Assembly: GCA_022711595.1 (NCBI GenBank)
Contig: JAKLET010000011.1
Coordinates: 44,308-108,307, forward strand
DNA from: Deltaproteobacteria bacterium
GTDB lineage: Bacteria; Desulfobacterota; Syntrophorhabdia; Syntrophorhabdales; Syntrophorhabdaceae
Length of the DNA stretch: 64,000 nucleotides
Direction: 5' to 3'
Shown: positions 44,970 to 52,733 of the stretch, piece by piece
How positions within the stretch are numbered: the first letter of the stretch is position 1
Layout of the letters: each line of letters begins with the position of its first letter
The notes under the pieces: generated by a model
Database searches by the model: none
What the model saw: the letters and a program-made list of their open reading frames with translations, nothing else
What the model was told of the DNA's origin: nothing
Translations under genes and position numbers: made by a program

Positions 44970-45786
44970 GTCTCACTCCTTTTATTCCTATGATACCGAA
45001 TACTGATTCTGTTTCAGCTCCAAAAAGGCGCGATACTTCCACGGCCTTCTCAGCAACCATGGGGCCGCATGTAGGGACAAGTGCCTCAGGGAAGGTCCCA
45101 AGCACGAAGACCGCGCCTATCGGGTTTCTTCCTGCGCCGAACACCGGCGATGCGATCGCGTTTATCCCTTTGCTCATCTGGCCGATATCGAAGGAGTAGC
45201 CGTTCTTTTTGCATGCATCCGTCTCTGCATTGAGGCGTTCTATGTCGAATTTACCCTGTTCATTGTTAAAATAGAGTTTTTTACGGGAAAGAACCTTCTT
45301 TTTTTGCTCATCATCCATGAAGGAAAAGACCGCTTTACCGTGCGCTCCCCACGTTACGGGCAGCCTGTGACCGATGCCCATTGTGATGCCTATCCCAGTA
45401 TCTACCTCACGCTTTGCGACGACAATGAGGCTTTCCTCCGAGATCACCCCGAAGAGTGCCGTACTTTTTGTCGCGTTGGCCAGCACTTCAAGGGACGGGC
45501 CAACGAGTTCGCCGTAGTTGAGGTTGTCCAGCACTTTGCGGGAGAGCGATATGATGCCGGGTCCGAGAGAGTATGTTTTGTCGTCGGGGTCTTTCTGAAC
45601 TAACCCGTGTTTGACGAGAGCGCTGAGGATCGAATGACCCTTGCTCTTGTGTATACCAACGGCGTTGCATATTTCCGTGAGCTTCATTTTGAACGAGGGG
45701 TTTTTACCGAGGCAGATAAGAACACGTGCTGCCTGTTCTACTGCCGGTGACGCCGAAGAGCCTTTACCGAGCTTTTTTTCCTCCAT
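44962..45786 (-). CDS. IclR-family transcriptional regulator
   Basis: The 274-residue protein has an N-terminal winged helix (LTEICNAVGIHKSKGHSILS at about residues 37-56) and an IclR effector domain ending VFVLGTFPEALVPTCGPMVAEKAVEVSRLFG. It overlaps the downstream oxidoreductase gene by 8 bp, so regulator and enzyme are co-transcribed. The palindrome GTTCTATATACAGAAC just upstream of its start is the probable autoregulatory site. IclR proteins often sense aromatic acids or their CoA esters. Confidence 0.93.
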   Translation of the reverse strand: MEEKKLGKGSSASPAVEQAARVLICLGKNPSFKMKLTEICNAVGIHKSKGHSILSALVKHGLVQKDPDDKTYSLGPGIISLSRKVLDNLNYGELVGPSLEVLANATKSTALFGVISEESLIVVAKREVDTGIGITMGIGHRLPVTWGAHGKAVFSFMDDEQKKKVLSRKKLYFNNEQGKFDIERLNAETDACKKNGYSFDIGQMSKGINAIASPVFGAGRNPIGAVFVLGTFPEALVPTCGPMVAEKAVEVSRLFGAETESVFGIIGIKGVRHV

Positions 45787-45804
45787 GGAATATCCTTTAA
45801 TAAA

Positions 45805-45820
45805 GTTCTATATACAGAAC
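45805..45820. promoter_or_regulatory. Candidate IclR operator
   Basis: GTTCTATATACAGAAC is a perfect GTTCT-N6-AGAAC inverted repeat 19 bp upstream of the IclR start. A half-site copy, ATACAGAACA, recurs at 45831-45840. The place and symmetry fit autoregulation. Confidence 0.6.
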
Positions 45821-45883
45821 ACAGTTTATAATACAGAACAATTATAAAGTACGAAAATAAAACCGTCAAGAGAAATGTTGGAT

Positions 45884-45948
45884 CGGTTCCTCTGGTTGTT
45901 GGAACCATACAAACCATACAAACCGTAAAGACCGAAAAAATCGGTTTC
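45884..45948. repeat. Short-word intergenic array, AACCATACAAACC type
   Basis: GGTTCCTCTGGTTGTT is followed by GGAACCATACAAACCATAC and AACCGTAAAGACCG, then ATCGGTTTCTG. It lies between the divergent IclR and trp leader units, ending five bases before the -35 box of the trp promoter. Confidence 0.72.
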
Positions 45949-45952
45949 TGTC

Positions 45953-45981
45953 TTGACTTTGTTTTTTTTCAATGATATAAG
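45953..45981 (+). promoter_or_regulatory. Sigma70-type promoter of the trp leader
   Basis: TTGACT (45953-45958), 17 bp, TATAAG (45976-45981). Transcription would start about 45988-45989, at or next to the ATG of the leader peptide, leaving virtually no 5' untranslated region. Confidence 0.75.
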
Positions 45982-45988
45982 ACCTGTT

Positions 45989-46033
45989 ATGAAGAATTTG
46001 CAGATAAAGAACTGGTGGTGGCGGGAATTGTAG
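45989..46033 (+). CDS. trpL: Tryptophan attenuator leader peptide (TrpL-like)
   Basis: The 14-codon frame reads MKNLQIKNWWWREL and stops at TAG 46031-46033. Three consecutive Trp codons (46013-46021) make it a sensor of charged tRNA-Trp. No clear ribosome site is seen; the predicted transcript starts at the ATG, so leaderless initiation is possible. The stop codon touches the first pairing segment of the downstream RNA switch, as the attenuation mechanism requires. Confidence 0.88.
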   Translation: MKNLQIKNWWWREL

Positions 46034-46125
46034 GTGTGAAACCGTAATTTTCCGGCCATGGACGGTTTCACACCGTCCATGGCCGTTTTATTTGAAGGCC
46101 ATGGGCAAAAGCTCGTGGCCTTTTT
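46033..46125 (+). promoter_or_regulatory. Ribosome-mediated tryptophan attenuator (alternative hairpins plus terminator)
   Basis: Three exclusive pairings are visible. Segment 46033-46045 (GGTGTGAAACCGT) is perfectly complementary to 46062-46074. Segment 46054-46066 (GGCCATGGACGGT) is perfectly complementary to 46072-46084. CCATGGCC (46077-46084) is perfectly complementary to GGCCATGG (46097-46104). The terminator is GGCCATGGGC (46097-46106), loop AAAA, GCTCGTGGCC (46111-46120), TTTTT. Ribosomes stalled at Trp codons leave the first segment free, which breaks the second pairing and lets the antiterminator form. Ribosomes reaching the stop cover it and allow termination. Confidence 0.9.
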
Positions 46126-46148
46126 CATTATCTTGAAAGGAGGCTATC

Positions 46149-47510
46149 ATGGAAAAAAAGGTGTTTCTCAGCGAAAAGGACATGCCGAGGGCCTGGTACA
46201 ACATACAGGCAGACCTTCCTCATCCGTTGCCGCCGCCCCTTAATCCGGCCACAGGGGAGCCCATTACTCCGGACATGCTGGAGGCGATATTTCCGATGAA
46301 CCTCATCGAGCAGGAGATGAGTTTGAGCCGGTCCATCCCCATCCCCGATGAAGTCCTGGAGCAGCTCCTCTTGTGGAGGCCGACGCCGATGTACAGGGCA
46401 ACGGCCCTTGAAAAACGCCTGGGGACCCCGGCTCGGATCTATTACAAAAATGAAGGGGTGAGCCCCGCGGGAAGCCACAAGCCGAACACATCCGTGGCCC
46501 AGGCATATTATAATAAAGAGGCCGGCATAAAAAGGCTCACCACGGAAACGGGCGCGGGGCAGTGGGGGAGCGCTCTCGCATTTGCCTGCAACCGGTTCGG
46601 GCTTGAGATCAAGGTGTACATGGTCCGGGTCAGCTTCGACCAGAAACCGTACAGGCGCATGATGATGGAGACCTGGGGGGGGACGTGCGTGCCCAGTCCA
46701 AGTCCCGATACGTCGGCAGGGCGGGGGTTCCTCGAGGCAGACCCCGATCATTCGGGGAGCCTCGGGATAGCGATCAGCGAGGCCATCGAAGACGCCGTGA
46801 CATCGGAGAACACGAAATACTCGCTGGGCAGCGTTTTGAACCATGTGCTCCTCCACCAGTCCGTGATAGGCCTGGAAGCGCGCAAGCAGCTCGAGAGCAT
46901 CGGTGAATACCCGGACATCATCATCGGCTGTGCCGGAGGAGGGAGCAACTTTGCCGGCATTGCCTTTCCCTTTATCAGGGACAAGATACACGGGAAGGAC
47001 ATTCGGGTCATAGCTTCCGAGCCGACCTCGTGCCCTACCCTCACCAGGGGCCACTATGTCTATGATTTCGGGGACACGGCAAAGACCACCCCGCTTCTGC
47101 CCATGTATTCCATAGGGCACGGTTTTATTCCCGCGCCCATACACGCGGGAGGGCTCCGTTACCACGGCATGGCCCCCCTTGTGAGCAGGGTCTTCACGGA
47201 CGGCCTGATCGAGGCAAAGGCCTACAACCAGCTCGAAACCTTCGCGGCCGGTATCGCCTTCGCGAGAACGGAAGGTTTTATCCCCGCGCCGGAAACGAAC
47301 CACGCCATTGCCTGCGCCATTGAAGAGGCAAAAAGGGCGAAAGAAGAGGGAAAGGAGAGGGTTATCCTTATGAATTTCAGCGGCCACGGCATTATTGACC
47401 TGCCGTCCTACGACGCGTATTTGTCGGGAAAGCTGCAGGACCATGTCATGCCCGATGAAGAGATCGAGAAGCTTTTGAAGGAATTGGACGAATATCCAAA
47501 ACCGAAATGA
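46149..47510 (+). CDS. trpB: Tryptophan synthase beta chain, TrpB2 type
   Basis: The 453-residue PLP enzyme has GSHKPNTS with the PLP Lys111, [15 protein letters not shown] with the catalytic Glu, and the phosphate-binding [11 protein letters not shown]. Its length and N-terminal extension are those of TrpB2, which makes Trp from indole and serine, often without TrpA. ATG follows AAAGGAGGCTATC, directly after the Trp attenuator, so it is expressed when Trp is scarce. No trpA or other trp genes lie near. The following aminotransferase and indolepyruvate oxidoreductase suggest a role in indole and Trp salvage. Confidence 0.94.
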   Translation: MEKKVFLSEKDMPRAWYNIQADLPHPLPPPLNPATGEPITPDMLEAIFPMNLIEQEMSLSRSIPIPDEVLEQLLLWRPTPMYRATALEKRLGTPARIYYKNEGVSPAGSHKPNTSVAQAYYNKEAGIKRLTTETGAGQWGSALAFACNRFGLEIKVYMVRVSFDQKPYRRMMMETWGGTCVPSPSPDTSAGRGFLEADPDHSGSLGIAISEAIEDAVTSENTKYSLGSVLNHVLLHQSVIGLEARKQLESIGEYPDIIIGCAGGGSNFAGIAFPFIRDKIHGKDIRVIASEPTSCPTLTRGHYVYDFGDTAKTTPLLPMYSIGHGFIPAPIHAGGLRYHGMAPLVSRVFTDGLIEAKAYNQLETFAAGIAFARTEGFIPAPETNHAIACAIEEAKRAKEEGKERVILMNFSGHGIIDLPSYDAYLSGKLQDHVMPDEEIEKLLKELDEYPKPK

Positions 47511-47514
47511 AGAC

Positions 47515-47717
47515 AGGTTATGGGTAATAGGTGATAGGTTATGGGAAAAGAAAAAAGATAGGTGATGGGCTATAGGCGATGGGTCATAAAAAACAGTTCA
47601 AAGGTTGCAACGTTCGGGAAGCGCTCCAATTCTACAAAATGTTTTTCCTGGAACTTTGAACATGGAACCTGGGGCTGTCTTTCCCATGACCCATGAACCA
47701 TAACCTATCACCCGTTA
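47515..47717. repeat. Long short-word intergenic array, TAGGTGATAGGTTATGGG type, inverted
   Basis: The left arm repeats AGGTTATGGG, TAGGTGAT and GGCGATGGGTCAT words (47515-47588). A central pair of related words (GTTCAAAGGTTGCAACGTTC and GAACTTTGAACATGGAACC) follows, and the right arm (47684-47716) is their complement, CCCATGACCCATGAACCATA and CCTATCACCC. The whole can fold as one imperfect hairpin of about 200 nt between trpB and the next gene. Confidence 0.78.
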
Positions 47718-47729
47718 CAAGAGGTGACC

Positions 47730-47966
47730 ATGGAGATCTACTGTCCCCAGCTTGGCATGATGATCGGGATTTCGTACTGCTTAAAGGTGCAGGAAGGCCT
47801 GCCGTGCCGCAACACCTTCGGGTGTTGGAAAGAAAGGGTTGACGTGGCGGCCGTTCTTAAGGCAAAGTTTACTGACGAACAGCTATACCGGGCGTTCAAT
47901 ACACTACCGAAATCAAGGCTCCAGAAGATACTGGAGTCTGTTAGATCGGCTCGCAGGGAGGAATAG
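47730..47966 (+). CDS. Small conserved-looking cysteine protein, function unknown
   Basis: The 78-residue protein starts MEIYCPQLGMMIGISYCLKV and has four Cys in its first 35 residues (C-x11-C-x8-C-x5-C), then a helical, basic C-terminus. The cysteine set could bind zinc or a cluster. ATG follows AAGAGGTG. It ends one base before the aminotransferase start, so the two are translated together. I do not recognise the family. Confidence 0.7.
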   Translation: MEIYCPQLGMMIGISYCLKVQEGLPCRNTFGCWKERVDVAAVLKAKFTDEQLYRAFNTLPKSRLQKILESVRSARREE

Positions 47967-49064
47967 ATGTTGCTTTCAGACAGGGTCATGCAGGTGAGGC
48001 CGTCAGGCGTTCGGAAGATCTTCGACCTGGCGCAGAAAGTGAAGAATCCCATCAATCTGAGCATAGGGGAACCTGATTTTGATATTCCCGATGCCATCAA
48101 GGAAGAGGGCATAAAATGGATACGGAACGGTTTCAATAAATACACCCCTTCAGGGGGGATACAGGAACTGAGAGAGAAGGTCCTGGTACATCTGAAGAAG
48201 AAAGGTATAATCTGCGAAGACGTTATCATCACCGCCGGGGTGACGGGAGGGCTCCTGCTTGCCCTCATGACCACGCTCAATCCCGGGGAAGAGGTTGTCA
48301 TCCCTGACCCGTATTTTGTCCTCTATGAATACCAGGTGATCTTTCTCGGGGGCAGGCCGGTTTTTTTCGATACCTACCCCGATTTCACCCTGAAGGAGGA
48401 GAAACTTCGCGCGGCCATCACGGACAAAACGAAGATAATCCTGATCAACAGCCCAAACAACCCCACCGGCATGGTCAATTCCCGCGAAGAGCTCGAAATG
48501 GTCGCGCGGGTGGCCAGGGAGAAGGACCTCCTTGTCTTTTCCGATGACATCTACGACCGCTTCATCTACGACGACATCACGGAACAAACCTATCTGGGAC
48601 AGCTCTACGACAAGACGGTCACCTTCGGCGGTTTCTCCAAGACATGGGCAATGACCGGCTGGCGGCTCGGGTATGTTGCGGGTCCCAGCGAGATCATCCA
48701 GTGCATGGTTACGATGCAGCAATACGCCTTCAGCAGCGTAACCTCCTTCGCCCAGAAGGCGGCCTTGACCGCGCTCGACTTCGATATGGACGAGAGGATC
48801 AGCCAGTACAGGAAAAAGAGGGACCTTGTTTACAACGGGCTGAAGGATAAGTACAATGTTGTTGAACCAAAAGGCGCTTTTTTCATTTTCCCGGAGGTCC
48901 CCGGAGGGAGCAGTATGGATTTTGTCGAAAAGGCACTGGAGAACAATCTTTTTATTATCCCGGGGAGTGTCTTTTCGGCACGTGACAGCCATGTACGCAT
49001 CTCCTTCGCGTCAAGCGAGGAGAATCTCGTGAAAGGGATCGAGATACTGAGAAAACTGGTATAA
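47967..49064 (+). CDS. Class I/II aminotransferase (aspartate/aromatic type)
   Basis: The 365-residue PLP enzyme has NLSIGEPDFDIP, INSPNNPTGMV, FSDDIYDRFIYDD and GGFSKTWAMTGWRLGYVAGP, with PLP Lys225. In this place, before indolepyruvate oxidoreductase genes, it probably interconverts tryptophan (and Phe/Tyr) with the 2-oxo acids. ATG follows GGGAGGAATAG. Alanine or aspartate as substrates cannot be excluded by motif alone. Confidence 0.92.
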   Translation: MLLSDRVMQVRPSGVRKIFDLAQKVKNPINLSIGEPDFDIPDAIKEEGIKWIRNGFNKYTPSGGIQELREKVLVHLKKKGIICEDVIITAGVTGGLLLALMTTLNPGEEVVIPDPYFVLYEYQVIFLGGRPVFFDTYPDFTLKEEKLRAAITDKTKIILINSPNNPTGMVNSREELEMVARVAREKDLLVFSDDIYDRFIYDDITEQTYLGQLYDKTVTFGGFSKTWAMTGWRLGYVAGPSEIIQCMVTMQQYAFSSVTSFAQKAALTALDFDMDERISQYRKKRDLVYNGLKDKYNVVEPKGAFFIFPEVPGGSSMDFVEKALENNLFIIPGSVFSARDSHVRISFASSEENLVKGIEILRKLV

Positions 49065-49080
49065 AGGAGCCACACCGACA

Positions 49081-50304
49081 ATGCATGAAAATATCATCAG
49101 GTTGCTCTTGGACAACGGGGTACAGGAGCTTTACGTGACCAACAGGGCCGCAGGTGCGGCGGCGCGTAAAATGTCCGGAAACGCCCCTTCCATTCATTGC
49201 GGGGTCTCGACCAATGAAAAGATCGCCTTCGAACTTGCGCTTACAGGTGCTTATGTATCGAAGAGAACTGCCTGTATATTCTCCACGGAAGGTCTCTACG
49301 AGGCGCTCGACCCCGTTATGAGCTCTGCCTATACCGGTGTTGCCGGTTCATTTCTCATCATTGCCGTCCAGGAGAACGATGAAGAGGTGACCCCGCTGGG
49401 GCTTTTTTCCAAATTGCCCCTCATCGTGACGGAAACACAGGCAGAGCTTGAAAGGGCGGTCCGCTACGGGTACGCGCTGTCCGACGAATACAGCATACCC
49501 GTGATCATCCAGGCCGTTCCCGGGGGGTATGAAGACTCTCCGCCGATGCCCCTTGTTAAAGGCGGGAAGAAGAACGGCAGCACGGCGTCCTTTGTGCGTG
49601 AGCCGGGAAGGTGGGCGGCCACACCCAAATTCCGCTACAAGCTCCACGGCGAGCTCAATGAAAAGATAAAGAGGATCAGCGAGGCCTTCGAGACATACGA
49701 GGACAATACCGTTGTCCGCAAAGGGAAAGGGGGCCTTATAACCGACAGGACATCCCATCTCGAATTCTACGACGAGGACGCCAGCGTACTTCGGCTTGCG
49801 ACAGTCTTCCCTTTGCCGGAAAAGCTTGTCCAGGGTTTTGTCGATGAAATGGATGAAGTCCTTGTCATTGAAACCTACCCTGCGATCGAACTGCAGATAC
49901 CGCGGCGGTCAAAAGTGAAGTCCGGATTTGTCGACGCCTTTCTGGGAAAGCCTCAATACGAAGAAACAATACAGGGTTTCACCGTGATAAGGGACCGGCT
50001 CGGCCCCGCGTCGTCCATAAATATGGCCCATGGGATCAAGAAGCTCGATCCCGGAAAGAACATCCTCGCCGTCACCTTTGAAGACCACTTTTTCCATTCC
50101 GGGCTCCCGGCATTTATAAACACGCTCTACAATGATTCCTCCTGTGTTCTCCTTGTCATGACGAACAAACTTCAGGAGGAGATCAAAAAGGCGATCATAG
50201 GGTGCGGCTTCAGTAATATACATGATATCAGCGCCATCGACGAGCTCGCCCGTTTCCGGGGTACCGGCGAGCCGGTGGTTGTTCTCTACAGGGGTATGAT
50301 ATGA
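49081..50304 (+). CDS. IorA-like protein lacking the TPP-binding domain
   Basis: The 407-residue protein has a POR/IOR N-terminal domain (STNEKIAFELALTGAYVSK ... AYTGVAGSFLIIAVQEND) and a middle domain (DEMDEVLVIETYPAIELQI) in the order of IorA. Where IorA has GDIGCYTLG and a GDS metal/TPP site, it has only a short LAVTFEDHFFHSGLPAF segment, and no ferredoxin tail. It overlaps iorB by 4 bp (ATGA). It is probably a non-catalytic or regulatory third subunit of the complex, or a diverged paralogue. No named family comes to mind. Confidence 0.75.
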   Translation: MHENIIRLLLDNGVQELYVTNRAAGAAARKMSGNAPSIHCGVSTNEKIAFELALTGAYVSKRTACIFSTEGLYEALDPVMSSAYTGVAGSFLIIAVQENDEEVTPLGLFSKLPLIVTETQAELERAVRYGYALSDEYSIPVIIQAVPGGYEDSPPMPLVKGGKKNGSTASFVREPGRWAATPKFRYKLHGELNEKIKRISEAFETYEDNTVVRKGKGGLITDRTSHLEFYDEDASVLRLATVFPLPEKLVQGFVDEMDEVLVIETYPAIELQIPRRSKVKSGFVDAFLGKPQYEETIQGFTVIRDRLGPASSINMAHGIKKLDPGKNILAVTFEDHFFHSGLPAFINTLYNDSSCVLLVMTNKLQEEIKKAIIGCGFSNIHDISAIDELARFRGTGEPVVVLYRGMI

Positions 50305-50867
50305 AACTTGAGATCGTATGCGCGGGTGTCGGCGGGAGGGGAGTGCTCCTGGCCTCGACGGTTCTCATCGAGGCGGCTATAGCAAGCGGTCAGAAGGCTG
50401 TTGCGTCCGATGAATACGGCATGAGCCAGAGGGGGGGTTCCGTTGTCTCCCTCGTAAAGATCGGTGATTGCGCGAGCCCTTTCATCGGAAGGGAGAATGC
50501 CCATATCCTGATGGCCTTCGAGGAGAGCGAGTTCTACAAGACGCTCTTTTTCCTTAAGGAAGGGGGCATCGCCTTCGTCAACACCGGCAAAAAGATTTTA
50601 CCCGGATCAGTGCAGGACCTGCTGAAAAAAAGAAAGATAGTCCATCATCTCGTCGATGCAGACGGGATAGCCCGCAATGAAGGGATGATCCAGTCCGCCA
50701 ACATGGCAATGCTGGGATACCTTGCGTTCTCCAATATCCCGCCTTTCAGTGAGAAGCAGTTGAAAGACACCATCAGGGCGCGCGTGCCGGAAAAGTTCCT
50801 GTCCAAGAACCTTGCCGTGTTCCAGAAAGGGTTTGATGAGGCCGGAACGGGGAAGGTCGGTTGGTAA
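50301..50867 (+). CDS. iorB: Indolepyruvate:ferredoxin oxidoreductase, beta subunit (gamma-type domain)
   Basis: The 188-residue protein has the IorB/PorG Rossmann-like pattern: LEIVCAGVGGRGVLLASTVL, DEYGMSQRGGSVVSLVKIG, and LMAFEESEFYKTL. It forms the CoA-binding subunit partner of IorA. Its start overlaps the preceding IorA-like gene. IOR oxidises aryl pyruvates (indole-, phenyl- or hydroxyphenyl-) to aryl-acetyl-CoA and CO2 with ferredoxin, and can run in reverse in anaerobes. Confidence 0.9.
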   Translation: MKLEIVCAGVGGRGVLLASTVLIEAAIASGQKAVASDEYGMSQRGGSVVSLVKIGDCASPFIGRENAHILMAFEESEFYKTLFFLKEGGIAFVNTGKKILPGSVQDLLKKRKIVHHLVDADGIARNEGMIQSANMAMLGYLAFSNIPPFSEKQLKDTIRARVPEKFLSKNLAVFQKGFDEAGTGKVGW

Positions 50868-50897
50868 ATTGGTTTAAGATTCATGGGAGGATCAGCT

Positions 50898-52733
50898 GTG
50901 GAGATTAAAGAAGAGATCATGATAGGCAACCAGGCTATCGCGCGGGGTTTTATAGAAGCGGGCATAGAGCTCGCGGCGGCGTATCCGGGGACGCCAAGTT
51001 CAGAGATACTGCCCGGCATAGTGGATTTCAAAAGAAGAGAGAAGCTCAATATCCACACGGAATGGTCGACGAACGAGCTCTGCGCCTTCGAGGTCGCATT
51101 CGGCGCGGCTGCGTATGGCGGCAGGAAATCGGCATGTTTTATGAAACAGGTGGGCTTGAACGTCGCATTTCCGGCGCTCCTGAGATCGCGGGAGAAAGCG
51201 ATCACAGGCGGTTTTGTCATAGTTTCCTGCGATGACCCGGGGCCGCAGTCGTCACAGACCGAACAGGATTCGAGGCTTATCGCCGCGCTCTTCGGCATGA
51301 CCGTTTTTGACCCGGCGTCACCGAGAGAGGCCGCCGATGTGGCCTATTACGCCATGAATTATTCTTTTGAGAACAAGGTGCCTGTCATTATCCGTTCCAC
51401 CCACCGGGTGAGCCACGCACGCGAATCGGTCCCTCTGTACAGTCCCGGGACAAGAAAGACCTTCCTCTATGAGGGCCGCCTGGCCGGGAAGGGGACAAAA
51501 CTCGGCATCGTTGCCTCCGGCATGAGCTATTCGCTGGTCCGTGATGTGGTAGAAGAGTTTGCTGCCGGCGACTTTGTGTCGATCTACAAGGTGCTCAGAG
51601 TCTACCCGTATGATGAGGGGCTCGCGGCATTTGTCGGGTCCATGGACCGGGTCCTTGTCGTGGAGGAAACGGACCGGGTGATCGAGGCGCTGCTTGGCGA
51701 CCGCGGGAAGGTCATGGGACGCGGCGACGGTACGGTTCCCTCTGCCGGGGAGATAACCTACGACATCGCGCGGGACATCATCGGGAAGGTGCTTGGCCAA
51801 CTCGGAGCCGTAAAGAAAACGTTTACCCCCGACCTTTCCATTGAAAGCGCCCTGTCCGATGTCGCGGTGATACCAAGGCCGCCCAAGCTCTGTGCCGGCT
51901 GTCCGCACCGCGCCTCCTTTTTCGCGATGCAGTACCTGTGGCCGGAAGCCTTCTATCCCGGCGATATCGGCTGCTACACACTCGGGATATCGCAGGGTGC
52001 CGTTGATACATGCCTTGACATGGGCGCCGGCGTGACCATCGCCGGGGGTTTCCATGACGCCTTCAGCCAGGACGGAAGGCTTGTCCCCATTTTAGCGTCC
52101 GTGGGCGACTCGACCTTCCTCCATGCCTGCCTGCCGCCGCTCTATGATGCCGTACAGAACGGGAAGAAGTTCACCCTCGTCATCATGGACAATTCCACGA
52201 CGGCCATGACCGGCATGCAGCCCACACCTCAGACCGGGGTCACGATAGACGGGAAAAAGACCCGCAGCGTTGCCATAGAAGAGGTCGTGAAAGGCCTCGG
52301 GGTGAGCTTCCTGGAAATAGTCGATCCTTATGATGTCCCCCTGATGATCAGAACGATCAAAAGGTCTTTCGAATACCTGAAGGGTGACAAGGCGGTTCCC
52401 GCGGTCATCATCGCGCGGCGCGAGTGCCTGCTTCTGAAGAAGGGGGCTCCAAAGGATACGGCCTATCCCGCGGAGATAGAACGGGATTGCATAGGCTGCA
52501 AGAGCTGCCTGAAGACATTCGATTGTCCCGCCATGATCTTCCAGGAGGAAACGAAAAAGATCAGGATCGACGACAGCCTGTGTACGAATTGTGGGATGTG
52601 CTATTACGCATGTCCGGTGCAGGCGCAGGGAAAGGCCCTGAAGAAGCTGAAGGCGCAGGCAGGGCCGTCGGAGCAGACAAAATCCCCGGATGCGAATGGA
52701 AAGGGCCGTGGAAGAAGCCGAAAAAAGAACTGA
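50898..52733 (+). CDS. iorA: Indolepyruvate:ferredoxin oxidoreductase, alpha subunit
   Basis: The 611-residue protein has AAYPGTPSSEILP and HTEWSTNELCAFEVA (pyrimidine domain with the conserved Glu), the TPP motif YPGDIGCYTLG with ASVGDS ... MDNSTTAMTGMQPTPQ, and a C-terminal two-cluster ferredoxin (CIGCKSCLKTFDCP, CTNCGMCYYACP). GTG 50898 is chosen because GGAGG lies six bases upstream; ATG 50883 has no site. This is the catalytic subunit for aryl pyruvate decarboxylation or aryl-acetyl-CoA carboxylation. Confidence 0.94.
   Translation: MEIKEEIMIGNQAIARGFIEAGIELAAAYPGTPSSEILPGIVDFKRREKLNIHTEWSTNELCAFEVAFGAAAYGGRKSACFMKQVGLNVAFPALLRSREKAITGGFVIVSCDDPGPQSSQTEQDSRLIAALFGMTVFDPASPREAADVAYYAMNYSFENKVPVIIRSTHRVSHARESVPLYSPGTRKTFLYEGRLAGKGTKLGIVASGMSYSLVRDVVEEFAAGDFVSIYKVLRVYPYDEGLAAFVGSMDRVLVVEETDRVIEALLGDRGKVMGRGDGTVPSAGEITYDIARDIIGKVLGQLGAVKKTFTPDLSIESALSDVAVIPRPPKLCAGCPHRASFFAMQYLWPEAFYPGDIGCYTLGISQGAVDTCLDMGAGVTIAGGFHDAFSQDGRLVPILASVGDSTFLHACLPPLYDAVQNGKKFTLVIMDNSTTAMTGMQPTPQTGVTIDGKKTRSVAIEEVVKGLGVSFLEIVDPYDVPLMIRTIKRSFEYLKGDKAVPAVIIARRECLLLKKGAPKDTAYPAEIERDCIGCKSCLKTFDCPAMIFQEETKKIRIDDSLCTNCGMCYYACPVQAQGKALKKLKAQAGPSEQTKSPDANGKGRGRSRKKN

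Noticed and set aside
46128..47444. 438-codon leftward open frame opposite trpB
   Set aside because: It mirrors the TrpB2 gene, whose PLP and phosphate motifs are intact. No family signal was seen on the other strand.
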